Origin: Acytostelium subglobosum LB1
Taxonomy: Eukaryota > Evosea > Eumycetozoa > Acytosteliales > Acytosteliaceae
Length of the DNA: 64,000 nt
Direction of reading: 5' to 3'
Assembly: GCF_000787575.1 (NCBI RefSeq)
Contig: NW_012236495.1
Location: 1 to 64,000 of the forward strand
In this document: in pieces, positions 11,433 to 23,398 of the stretch
Layout of the letters: each line of letters begins with the position of its first letter
Numbering within the stretch: the first letter of the stretch is position 1
Position numbers and translations under genes: made by a program
Notes under the pieces: generated by a model
Told to the model about the DNA's origin: nothing
Database searches by the model: none
The model's input: only the letters and a program-made list of their open reading frames with translations

Positions 11433-14400
11433 ATGAATAGACGATCAACTATTATTCAATTGTTAATATTATTATTATTAATGTTTGGCGGAAACGGAAG
11501 AGTTCAAGCACAAATATGTCTACCAATTCTAAACATATGCATACTTAATGGTCCTATTGTGATCAGTACAGAGACATTGGTACAGAGTCTAACTTTAAAT
11601 AGTATCCTAACTTTGACAAACATACTGAATATACAAGGTAATCTCCTATGTAATGGTACGATCAATCTACTCAATGGTGTACTCAATGTCAGTGGACTTA
11701 TAATGATCACGGACCTCTGTGTATTGAATGTCACTGGTCCGGCAATTGTCAATGCGCCCAACGGTGCCATCTTCAAGACACTCGAGATCATCTTCAATCC
11801 AGCCAATGGCACATCGACACTCAACTGGTCCGGCGACGTCCAGTCAACAAACCTGAACCTGACCTCAATCGGTGGCGAGCTGCCCAAGATGAGGTACCAC
11901 TCCAGCAAGGTGGAGTTTGCCAACTCAACTGGCTCGCCGATCATCGGCTATCTAGAGACCAATAGTATTGCCTCGCTCAAACTTCCACCATTCACAATCA
12001 ACACAATGGTCATCAACAAGGCCTTGAACTTACTCTCGCTGCCCTACACTATTGGCGAACTGTTTGTCAATCAGTCTTCAGTGGCCAACTTCCTGGCAGG
12101 TACGTCACTGCGGTCAGTGTCGCTCGTACAGTCTTCAAAGTGCACGGTAAACACACCGATCAGCATCGATTCGCTGGTCTCTACCAGTTCAACTATGAAC
12201 ATTACCAATGCCGCCGTATCCATTGGATCAATTTCACATTTGTCATCACCACTTAACATTCTCGTCGGTGCTGTCGCTAGCGTGGGCGCCGGTCTACTTA
12301 ACAACTCATTGTTGACAGTCGAGGCCGGTGGCTCTCTGGCATACACGGGTGGCGTCTTAGGTGGCGCACTGTCCGTTGCCTTGAATGGTCAAGCCAGCTT
12401 CAGTGGTCCCGTCACTTCAATACTCAATACGCCACTTACACTGCTCGGTACCATGTCATTGAATGCTGGAGCATCAATCATAGGATCACAATCAATTAAA
12501 CAATTGGTCCAGTCCACCGGTGTGTTATCAATCAACAATGCATCATCATTGAACACAACGACTCTGGTTGTTCAAGAAGGTGGTGCCGTCAATCTTAACG
12601 GTGGATCAATATTGAATGCACCATTGAGTCTTCTCGGACAACTGGTATCTGGAATTGGTTCTCTGATATCAGGATCTTCAGTCAATATCACCGGCTCGCT
12701 CTCTTTAAATGGTGGATCCATAGTATCTTCGCCACTCGACCTTCAGGGCAGCCTCAGCTCATACTTTGGCTCATCAATAACAAGCTCATACGTCACTGCC
12801 CATAACAATTCAAGTCTGTCATTGGGTGGAGACGTTCATTTGTCTACACTGGACATCAAACAGGGTGCCAAGGGATCAGTGCGTACAGGTGGCGCACTCC
12901 TCAACTCAATACTGTCACTGTCTGGCAAGCTAGTCGTGGAGGCTGGCTCCTCAGTAACAACATCCGCGCTCACAGTCCAGTCTTCGGCATTACTCTCAGT
13001 CACTGGTGGAACTTTAATTGGTTCGCCTTTGACATCAACTGGCAAGGTCATGCTGGACAATGGTTCAACGATCACTGGTGCCACACTATCACTACTCATA
13101 GGGGGTCAACTCAACATCACCGCCAACTCCAAAGTGAACAGCGTTGATCTAAAGTTGGATGGAATCACACACATACTTGGTCAATCATCGATCGTCTCAT
13201 CGGACCTAACACTCACTGGCAACATGTCAATCAACGAAGGAAGTATGATCACTCAATCACAAGTGGACATTAACAATGGGGCACTAATGAACATGATCCT
13301 TGGCCGTCTACTCAACACTCCAGTCGCAGTCCAGGTCGGCGCCAAACTCTCCCTTGACACAGCCACCATAACAGACTCACCATTAACCGTGCTTGGTGTT
13401 GTCTACTCAAAGACCAACGTGTCAATTTCAAGCTCATCAACCAAGTCTCCAGTGAGTATAACAGGCAATGGTTTACTCTCAGTGTCCGGCTCACTCTATG
13501 CCACATCCACACTAAGTGTGAGTGCTCTGATAGATGGTGGTGGTCAGCTGGCTCTTGCCAACAATGCACTTTTCACAGCAGGTGACATGGCCATTGGGCT
13601 CTACAGAATCAACGCTCAGATTTCCTCCAAGGGTGGTGTTCTCCAGTCCGTCGGTACAATCCAGCTCGCCAACCAACATAGTGGATCAATCAGTGACATA
13701 TCAATCTTGTCAAGTTCACTCGATATTGACACTGACAAACTGGTACTCAACAACAGTCTACTCACAGTACATCAGACGTTGTCATCGACCATGCTCAATG
13801 GCTCCTTGTCAATGATCCACTCGACCCTAGGTCTCACAACAGAGTCGGCTGATATCTCGCTTAGATCAGTCTCTCTTTCACTTGAGAATGTTCGTCTACA
13901 CTTGGCCTCATTCCTTCCAGCTCGTCTTGTGATCTCAGACAACACATCAACTATCAATGTGGCCAATCTCACCGTTGTGACCTCGGGCTCAGTTCCATCC
14001 GATGCGACCTACACCATTGGATACTCAGCAGCATCGTCCGAATCAATACAATGCAACAACAACAATGGGTCACAAACCTCTTCATCGCCATCATACCAAT
14101 TCATATGTGATGGTAGTATGATTGTATTGAGGTTCATTAACTGTTCATCCAACTCAAAGGGTGAGTGTCCAATGGCCAATGGCACATGTCCACTTGATCG
14201 TCCTGTCCAATGTCTGGACGATACCTGTGTCACCTCGATCTATGATTGCCTTGCACTACCTCCATGTCCATCACTATCTCAACGCTGTGCCGATGGCAAG
14301 TGTGTCACCGCCACCGAGCAATGTTCCAATGTCACCTCGGTTGCCGCCAAGTTCTTTGGATGTCCAATTGGATACTTCCAATGTCCCTCTGGTCATTGTC

Positions 14401-15289
14401 AACGAAATGTCTCTGATTGTTGTGTTAACTGCTTAGTATGTATCTATCTATCTATCAATCAATCAATCAGTCATTCAAACATACTAACTCTGGTATCACC
14501 ACATACACAGACCATTGCAACCAACACTTATCCAATGCAGACTACATCACCATTTGACTCGTCAAAGGATGTGATTATACCAATTCTATCAAAGGACTTC
14601 ACTTTGGGCTCCTCGGCCAACATATATGGATATGTTAGTCTGCCACTAAAGTTCACCAACACACCAATGCTAGACTATATCTCAATCAATGCATTGGACG
14701 ACAGCTACCTTGATACGATCAATGGTACAGATCTTTGGGGACCCAACCAAAACTATCGTGATCACATCCATACCATGGTGTACAATGTAACACTGGGCAA
14801 TAGTAAGTAATAGCCGCTCGATTATTCAAACTATTTACTAACACTTACAAACATACAGTCCCCAACCCATTATTCGATACTCCAGTTCAGTTCAAGTTCA
14901 AGTCCAGTGGAACATTATTGGGACTCAACTTTACAATCACAAAGTTGGCATTCATTAATGTCACTTCCAACAGATGGCAGGCAATGGATAGTATAGTACT
15001 GTGTGAGGAGGACAATACATTGATATGTGCATCGACCAATCACTTTACATCATTCGCCGTACTGACCGATTATAATGGCGGTGATGGAAAGACTGGTGGA
15101 GAGTCTGCCAATGCTCAGAGTGGAGCACTGTCACGTACCACATTGATCGTTGTCACTACAAGTGTTGTAGGTGGCATTGTGGCTGTGTCTGCCGTTGGAG
15201 CATTCCTATTTGCCAAGGTGACCAAGCATGGCTCACTCAAGTATTGGTGGGCAAGCAAGCCACGCACTCTTCCATCAAGTGGAGTGTAG
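11433..15289 (+). CDS. large secreted/surface beta-solenoid protein with GPS-like motif and one TM helix
   Basis: Exons 11433-14435, 14511-14802 and 14859-15289 give 1241 residues. The 75-base first intron has no stop and keeps frame. The N-terminus is a signal peptide (basic start, LLILLLLMFGG). Residues of about 40-850 are many degenerate repeats rich in Ser, Thr, Leu and Gly with a pattern such as SLNGGSIVSSPLDLQGSL, which suggests a stacked beta-helix as in adhesins. NxS/T sequons are abundant. A Cys-rich segment follows (CxDGxC, CPSGHC spacing). Near 15028-15066 sits CASTNHFTSFAVL, resembling the Cys-x-His-x-Thr-x-Phe core of GPS motifs in adhesion receptors and polycystins. A hydrophobic helix (about 1188-1212) and a short basic tail end the protein. 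The role is probably adhesion or sensing at the cell surface (inference). No family name is certain. Confidence 0.85.
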
Positions 15290-15460
15290 GCTAAACTACT
15301 CAGGTCTTTGGTAGATATAAAAACATTCACTATTTAAATAAACAAGATATTTGTTCTCAACCAACTTATGAATTTGGCGCCTTTATCAAAGTGTCCAAAA
15401 GGTGATGATCACTTAAAAACAAGAGACAGTTCCAAACTTATCTGTTTCAAATAAAACAAG

Positions 15461-17552
15461 ATGTCACCATTGTCATTCAAGACTCTGTTGATTGATGTTG
15501 TCATCAGACACAAGATCTTTGGCCAACTCAGAGATTTAGAGTTGGATGACAGACGCTCACTCTCTCAATTCATCATCCATGGCAGAACTCATCTGTTTGC
15601 CCAACGATTTGGAGAGTTGATTGCCATCATTGACGAGAAAGTGCCACTCAACAAACAACCTACACAACCTGTCCAACCAAAAACAACAACAATAGCACCA
15701 ACAACAACCATCAATCAGAATGCTCCTGGTGGATGACTTCCAACTCTTCAAGGTCATCATGAAGCATGTGCACCAATTCCATTGCTCGCGCGATACCATC
15801 AGATGGGAGAAGAATCCATCTCTCATCAAGTCGATTGGATCAGTGTGCGATGCACAGGAGTTCATCACCTGGATTGGCGTGCTTGCTGACTGCATTCAAG
15901 ACTACCAGATACGCCAAATACTCAGCTCCACCTTGCACCAATACTTTAGCCTGGAGATGCTCGAAAACATGCACCGGACATTCCCACAGGTCATTCGAGA
16001 TGTTGATTGGCTTTCAACTACCATCTGCTCCTCCATCGAGAACTACCTCATCTATCTCGAGTTCAAAGCAGGAAAGTCTGACATTTTTGACAGCTCCACC
16101 TGCTTTATCGAGGCTGCCGCCCACAATGGTGACCTGGAGCTGCTTCAACTGATACACTCCCATTGCATTGACACTGGACTGCCATTCGCAATTGGTTCGA
16201 CTTCCATTGGCATCGCAGTGAAACATGGAGGGTGCATAGAGGTCGTCTCGTTCCTATTGGATCACTTGGACAACGAGGTTGAAGAGTACATAGTGGGCTC
16301 GATCCACCCATCGATTCAGTCTGATACTCTACTTCAACAACTTGTCACCCGTCCAAACATCACTTTCAGCAGCTCAACACTAGAGAGCTTGCTTCTCTCC
16401 AGCAACTTTGAGCTGTTTAAGGCAGTGGAGCGTCTGATGCATCAGCGGCAACAGGTGATGTCGAAATTTGACTATAGACAGCTTCTCAATCAACTTTCCA
16501 CTCTTCCACCTGGACCAGAGATTGGCAAGGTGGCCACTCTGATCGTTCAATCAATCTTGCACAACCATCCAGATTTCTTTGCCACACAGGAGTACAACTT
16601 TAGATACCTACTCCACTGTGATGTGCGATCAGCGATCATTGGCTTGATTCCACGACACGAACTTCCATTTACTCTCAGTATACTGTGGACATGCATCAGT
16701 GATCTCAACAGAATCAAAGAAGCCAACATCCGTCTCGATTTATTTCAACAGCTTCTGGACAGTGACATCATCGCACCTCGCTATCTCACACCTTTTGACC
16801 ATCGACCGATGGATGAAATATTCAGACTTCACTTCTACGAGTTGCTGGTACCGCTCAGTCGCAAGTATCCAAACATCTGTCTGGCACAGTTTGACGACGG
16901 ACTGATCCACGATGCAACAATTGACGGTATGACTGAGTACCTCCAACTTCTTCTCACACACAAGGCGCACACACATCTCCTCAAGTATCCTCGATCGTTG
17001 ATGGCCTTTGACAATCTGGACATCGTGCGCTTTTTCTGTCTCAACTACCCAGGATGTTGCAATATCTCGCAATCAATTATCATTGCTGCTGAATCAGGAG
17101 CACTGGCGACCATCGAGTATCTCACTGTGAACTATCCAACCATTTTGACCACGACCGCAGCAATGGACAAAGCGGCCAAACACGGACATCTGGATGTTCT
17201 CAAGTACCTTGACGTCCATCGCACCGAAGGTTGTACTGATGAGGCCTTCTCTCCTGATCTTCAAGGCCATGAAGGGCCGGAATCTCCCAATTCTGCAGGC
17301 CATCCTTCAGCAGGACCAAATATCGATGGGCACAAAGAGATACAACAAAAGATCCAAGAAAGCTTAAAATATCATTTGGAAAAGATTATAACACACAACA
17401 GGTCCCACGAAGTATTCCATCACGTTGTCGACATGTCCCCAGATTGCATTGATAAAGCACTCCAACTTTCAATCAGCCATGGACAACTCAATCTCGTTTC
17501 CTACTTTCTCAACAAGAAAGACATCCTTGTTCCAACTGGCCTGGTAATATAA
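15461..17552 (+). CDS. ankyrin-like repeat protein of the dictyostelid-expanded family (frame interrupted)
   Basis: The first segment (ATG 15461, starting MSPLSFKTLLIDVV) and a second segment from about 15736 read as one protein of about 690 residues, but the junction near 15735 shifts by one base. The remaining frame is open to 17552. The body shows weak ankyrin-like repeats (AAHNGDLELLQLI, AAESGALATIEYL, AAKHGHLDVLKYL), a style common in huge dictyostelid and giant-virus ankyrin families. The run around 17230-17330 (DLQGHEGPESPNS) does not look like ankyrin sequence and may mark an older rearrangement. The last 220 bases are duplicated at 1.8-2.0 kb. Function is unknown. It may be a pseudogene or carry one sequence error. 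Confidence 0.65.
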
Positions 17553-18204
17553 ATAAAAGTAGTAAACATTTATTTAACAACGTGAATTAATAGAGAGTGC
17601 ATGTAGATTGACCAGATCCAATTTACAACCTATCACAGCACCCACCAACATCAGTTTGAAATATATATATGATTGGAGATTCATATGGCAAGCCGAAATT
17701 CAATCCTTCATAGTCAGTCTCTCTTTAATATGAAATTGATTGACACTACCTAGGTTATCTCGAAGAGTGGTGGGAGTACTTTATTGAAGTGCGGTTATCT
17801 ATGAGGTGTGTTAGTTAGTGTGTGTGTTTGATGTGGGTAAATCATAAGCACCACCAAGACGAATTGGTGAAAGTGATCACTTGACGAAATTGATGATCAA
17901 TCAATCAACAATCTACAAGTGTCGTTCATCTACTAATCACACTTAGGACAATGCCATGTCACATGTGAATGGTTAAAGAATAAGGTCCTTATAGATGATG
18001 GTGTTGGGTCACATGGACATGGCAACATGATATATGTGGTGAGTAAATTTCGATATTGACTCTGATCTTATACCTACCTGCCTCCAACACCCTTCATGGA
18101 CACATAAGGTATATATAAGTACTCAGCACAATGTCAATCTACCAATTATTATTCAAACCCAACTAACTAACCTTAACCGATCGATACAACAACTACAATA
18201 CCCG
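17553..18204. other. intergenic, upstream of the SOD-like gene
   Basis: About 650 bases with no coding signal. It holds TGTG-rich stretches near 17805-17835, TCAA repeats near 17890-17910, a CATG-rich segment (17950-18035), and a TATATAAG box at 18112-18119 about 90 bases before the ATG that could serve as a TATA element. Confidence 0.4.
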
Positions 18205-21074
18205 ATGAATAATACATATCTTTACTCTTCTGTAATACTATTATTGCTATTGGTGTTGTCCACTACGACCACCACTATCAATGCCCAGACCGAATATGCC
18301 TCCTGTGTCCTCTACTCTGTGGCCAAGAATGTTGTTTGTGGAACTGTCCTTATCACCAACACATCAGATGTAAGTGAACTCAATCATCTATCAATCAATC
18401 AATCAATCAATCGATCAATGACTAACATGGTAAAACATCATCCAATCACATATTATAGTCCCAGCTAACATTCTTTGTCCAAGCAATTGGACTAACACCT
18501 GGAACCCATGGCGTTGTTGTGCGCCAGTATGGTGATATATCTGCAACTTGGACCAGTGCTGGTGTTTTTGGTGCCAAGAATGTCTCTTATGAATGCTCAT
18601 CTACACCAGGTTCACTTGGCAATATCGTTGCCAATCAACAGGGTAGTGTTACAACATCTCTCACTTCAACACAACTCTCACTCAAAGAGTCGCCCAACTC
18701 CATCATCGGTCGCACTCTATCTATTTACAACTCGGCCGAGAATTGTAATGGAGGACTACCCGTAGCCCAATGTGTAATTGGAATTGGTAATACCAAGACT
18801 GTGCCCAAGGACCATCCTATCTGCAAGTACGTCCACGAGTCGGACAACAATGCCGCCGCCTCTATCTGCCATGAGCCAAACCTGAATGGAATATGCAAGA
18901 TCAAGGCCACCACCGTACCAGGCCAGATTATCGATGGCTACGTCTACTTCACTCAATTGACGAACGGTGACCTGTCTGTGACCGCCAGTGTCCGTGGTCT
19001 TGACACCTCAGCACCACACGGCATTCACATCCATCAGTTTGGTGACATCCTGTCCAACACTTCGATGGGTACTCACTGGAAGAGAGTGAGCCAGGTACAT
19101 GGTTTGCCCTACGGTCCCAACATCGAGTATGGAGATCTGGGCAACATTTGCACCAACAAAGATGGTATCTCTTACTTCCAATCGACAACCAACTACTCTG
19201 GTTCATTCACATCGTCACCAAATCTCATCGGAAGATCCGTGGTTATTCATCAGATGCAGGACACTGGTGCATGTCCAGGAGGTGTATGCAAGTTTGGCAA
19301 GAACATCGCACATTGTGTGATTGGTCTCACCCACATGCCCCAACCATTCACCATCCCCTCTGGTCTTAACTTTGATCCAACATGCAAGACCTTCGTTCCA
19401 TCATCTTCTTCCTCAACATCAGGTGTCGCAACATCTGGAACAGCCACCTCTGGAGCCTCCACTACGGGACATGTCCAGAGTACTTCATCATCAACAGGAC
19501 AGACTGGAGTGACCGGAACAAGTTCTGGATCATCTGGAATCTCGAGTCAATCATCTGAAACCCCATCATCTTCATCAACAAGCTCTGGTGGTCCATCTAC
19601 CTCAACATCATCCTCCTCCTCAAGCACCGGATCACATTCATCTTCGTCAGTTGGTGCTACCTCATCATCTTCATCAGGTGGCGCTACTGGACATGCGGGT
19701 TCATCGTCATCGAGTGGAGGCTCATCTGGTTCTATGACCAACTCGGCAACATCTTCATCGTCAAGTGGTGCTTCATCGGGCACTAGTGGAAGCTCAGGCT
19801 CATCCTCATCATCTAGTGGGGCTACGTCGTCTGGCACAAGTGGACATTCAGGATCATCATCATCGAGTGGTGGCTCATCGGGAATGAGTGGTTCAATGAC
19901 TAGCTCGGGAACATCCTCATCAAGTGGTGCTACATCCTCGGGCACTGGCGGACATGCAGGTTCATCGTCATCGAGTGGAGGCTCTTCAGGAATTAGTGGT
20001 TCTATGACCAACTCGGGAACATCATCATCAAGCGGTGCTACATCCTCTGGTACAAGTGGCCCAGCGACCTCAACAGCGTCATCTTCCTCATCATCATCCA
20101 GTGGTGCTACTTCTTCCGGTACAAGTGGACCAGCGACCTCAACAGCGTCATCTTCCTCATCATCATCTAGTGGGGCAGCTTCCTCTAGTTCAAGCGGTCT
20201 AATGACTGGAACATCCTCATCAACAGGCACCTCTACTAGTGGACCCTCAACATCATCACCCACCAGCAGTGGCGCCACCATTGGACATGCCTCTAGTTCA
20301 TCGTCGTCAACGTCATCACCAACAAGCAGTGGCGCCGCAAGTGGACATGTATCAGGATCATCGTCCTCAACCTCTGGTGCAAACAGTGGACCATCGACAA
20401 TATCACCAACCAGCAGTGGCGCCACCAGTGGACATGTGTCGGGATCAACCTCTACCTCTGGTACCGTCAGTGGACCATCAACATCACCCACCAGCAGTGG
20501 CGCCACCAGTGGACATTCCTCTAGTTCATCGTCATCTACCTCTGGTGCAAACAGTGGACCATCAACATCATCACCAACAAGCAGTGGCGCCATCAGTGGA
20601 CAATCCTCTGGATCATCATCCTCCACCTCTGGTACAAACAGTGGCCCGGCAACAGGTGGTACGTCCTCTTCATCTGGTATCGCCTCCAACGGAGTCACTA
20701 CCTCAGCCACAACAACAATATCAGCAGCTACCTCTTCAGCAGCAACCTCCTCAGCGGCTACATCTTCATCCACCACATCAACAACCTCATCGACTACTGG
20801 AAAAGATACAGACAAGAACATTCCAAAGACCACATCATCCACAACTACTACGACTAGTACTTCAAAGACCACTGGCTCTACTGGAGCATCAGCATCATCA
20901 TCAACAACGTCATCTGACCCTGGTGCAACCACTCTACAGATTGGCACCACCAGTGCCGGAGCAGGCGGAGCAGTTGATTCCTCATCGAGCAATGATTCAT
21001 CATCAACATTCACCGTCTCTTTTATCACAATGATCGTATCAATCATTGCTACACTCTCACTATTACTTCTTTAG
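18205..21074 (+). CDS. SodC-like surface Cu/Zn superoxide dismutase with Ser/Thr-rich stalk and GPI signal
   Basis: Exons 18205-18369 and 18459-21074 give 926 residues. A signal peptide (about 1-28) leads to two SOD-like domains. The first (about 38-190) keeps the fold pattern (GTHGVVVRQYGD) but has lost most metal ligands. The second (about 215-385) keeps copper ligands in HGIHIHQFGD, the bridging His in GTHW, a zinc-type His in QVHG, the Asp in GDLGN and the later His in VVIHQM. The third zinc His of canonical enzymes is Tyr here (NIEYGDLGN). About 500 residues of Ser/Thr/Gly repeats form a mucin-like stalk, and a hydrophobic C-terminus with small residues before it fits GPI anchoring. D. 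discoideum SodC is a GPI-anchored surface SOD of similar plan. The likely role is removing superoxide at the outer membrane. Confidence 0.88.
19390..20700 (+). repeat. Ser/Thr/Gly coding repeats in the SOD stalk
   Basis: Degenerate repeats of codons for Ser, Gly and Thr. The clearest is a 69-base unit occurring twice in tandem around 20049-20186 (peptide GTSGPATSTASSSSSSSSG). Further on, units beginning SPTSSGATSGH recur about five times between 20255 and 20640. Low-complexity composition also opens a long spurious frame on the other strand. Confidence 0.85.
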
Positions 21075-21161
21075 CTTTAATTCTATTAAAATACATATTG
21101 CTAGCTATCCTCCGAGTGCTGTTGACCATCCACTTTTATTATACTATGCTCAACGCTTACC

Positions 21162-23060
21162 TTACCAAAGACCACGGTAGAACTTGTTTAATCCAGTTGA
21201 TTCTTTGTAAACTTTTTTGCGTTGCTCCAGATGATTGAGTAACACTGACAGATCAGAGATGAACCCACTTACATGGATGACCTGGTCGGAATAGAGGAAG
21301 TATGGCGCCCTGTCACCATCCAGTCGGCGAAGGCACATTAAGGAGTTATTGAATCGAAACTTGACCTGACTGGCAACAGCGAGGTATGGGTGGATTTTCG
21401 AGGGACAATCACAATATTTTCCGGTCAGTTCGATCGTTTCGACTTGGAATCCAGCTGGGAGATGGGATTCGTGGCTAAGTAACTTGATTACCTTGAGGGA
21501 AGAAGGCAGTGCTCCAGCCCTAATGCGTTGGTCCCACAGATTGAGTATTGTCAAGCTCTCTGGGAGCAAGCCTTCTATGATTGGATGTTTGTACCACTTG
21601 GGAATATCAAGAGTATGCACACCAAGAGGAATCGATCCTGGCGGCAGTCGGCAAGAATGACTGTTACCAAAGCTAAGAGCACGCACTGATGCTGGAATCA
21701 TTCCAATGTATATCTGATCAACTCTCTCAATCGATAGAGTAATGACTCTGGGTGGAATGGCACCGGCCACAATGTGCTTGACAAAAAAGAGTGAGAGATA
21801 AGTGACACTTTCAGGAATGTCACCAAGACGCAAGGTGGAAATTGTTCCAAGTGAAATGGTCGTGAGGTTTGATAGAGGCTTGACAATGCATTGTGCAAAG
21901 TCATAATTGATCGAAAGGTGTGTGAGATTGATCGGGAGAGTGGTGCAATACTCAGGGAGAGAGTAGATGATCAGTGACGTGAGTGTTGGTGGGAGATCGA
22001 GCGCAAACATTCTCTTCTCATCATTCCATCCTGGTATTGAGAGTGTTTGCAAACATGGCAGGGTTGAGGCTGGTGGAAGGCGATTCGAGAAGGCCTGAAA
22101 TGTGAGCTTGGTCAAAGATGAGGGCAGAACTCCATCTTGGTCAAAGGGATAATCGTAACTCTCAAAGTGGAGTGTGTGGACCGATGAGGGTATTGAGCCA
22201 ACGCATAGCGGCTTCTGGAAGCTTGTTCCAAGATGAAGATAGGTTAGGCCTTGAGGCAAGATGTTGGGATATATATTCTCGTTGAATCCTTGGCCAAATG
22301 TGAGTGATCGCACCGACGATGGAATGTATCCAGGCAAGAGTCTGCATTGAACAAACATCCATTCGAGGGTCGATGCAGAGATTCACAACAGAACTTGGAA
22401 GGAAACATTTGTCCAACTTGAGATCACCACAACCTTTCAGATGGAGATCAGTGACAGAGTTTGGGATGGCGCCAGAACTGATGCTGACACCTTTTCGGTA
22501 ATCTCCAGTGATTGAGAGTTTTGCCACTGATGAAGGGATCACACCAGTGTTGAGTTCTTCGATTCCATCATCAAAGTGTAGCTCTGTGACCGATGATGGA
22601 ATGGTTCCATCAATGATATTATAGTATAGGTGAAGGAGACTTCACTTTCAGACTCGATGTTCTTATAACTCACAGATCCGAATGCGAGACACTCGACACC
22701 ATCGGGGATGTTGGAGTGATCCAATTGGAACTGAGGATTGGCAATCCAGAGATGCTTGGTGTGTGGTGGGATGGGTCCAGGGATGATGCGATGAGCCACA
22801 TAACAAGTTCCTCCAAAGTGCGCCAGTGAATGAATGAGCAGCTCCTTGTATGACTTTAATACGAATCTATTGCATTGGGATGACTGCAAGGCAAGCACAG
22901 TGTAATCCAATCGAATGTCCTTTTTCGAGAAGATGAGATAATGTTGTCTCTCATTGAACAGACGTCGACAGATCAGCGACAACAATATTCGGTCGGCGTT
23001 GTCCTCCAACTTGGAGACAATCGTTTTGAGCAAATAAGTAGAGAGATCTGATAACATCAA
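21162..23060 (-). pseudogene. FNIP-repeat protein with F-box-like N-terminus (frame interrupted)
   Basis: Reading leftward from ATG at 23060, the first segment has an F-box-like helix region (LSTYLLKTIVSKLEDNADRILLSLICRRLF). FNIP-type repeats follow with the recurring core IPSSVxxLxF (for example GSIPSSVHTLHF and GDIPESVTYLSL). The reading changes frame near 22605-22625 and again near 22345-22375. Joined, the segments give about 630 residues ending at 21162. FNIP proteins are a large dictyostelid family of unknown function related to leucine-rich repeats; the F-box suggests ubiquitin-ligase adaptors. Two single-base breaks mean either a young pseudogene or sequence error, since the protein sequence is otherwise well preserved. 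Confidence 0.72.
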
Positions 23061-23398
23061 TGATGATTGGTTGATTAAGATGTATTATTATTTTCCCCCT
23101 TTTACGAACTCATCAATAATGGGGAGTAAGAATAACAAATACAACAACTTTACTTTGTACACATAATAAGGTACCACTATTAAATCATGTAGTTACCTAG
23201 GTCTTTTGGGAGGTTCAAAATCCATTCAAAAATTAATAAAATAACTTGGTGTTTGTAAACCACATCAGCACAAAACCTGATCCTTGCCCGCTTTGTTAGT
23301 TCATCATCCTCATTCATATTCAATCATATATAAATATTTCTATTATTCAGGTGTAGTAGTTGTTGTAATAAAAGCAACAACAACAACAACATACAATA
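23061..23398. other. intergenic between FNIP gene and AP beta gene
   Basis: Divergent spacer of about 340 bases, AT-rich, shared upstream region of the two genes. No coding signal. CAACAA repeats lie directly before the adaptin ATG. Confidence 0.4.

Noticed and set aside
19547-21046. 499-codon open frame on the minus strand rich in Asp, Glu, Val and Pro
   Set aside because: It lies antisense to the Ser/Thr/Gly-coding repeats of the SOD gene; the codon pattern of the repeats (TCA, TCT, GGT) leaves the other strand without stops. No start context, domain or splice support.
23284-23398. Upstream extension of the AP beta reading frame
   Set aside because: That frame runs through an intron and is not the adaptin frame. 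The ATG at 23399 followed by [12 protein letters not shown] and a GTATGT donor fits the family.
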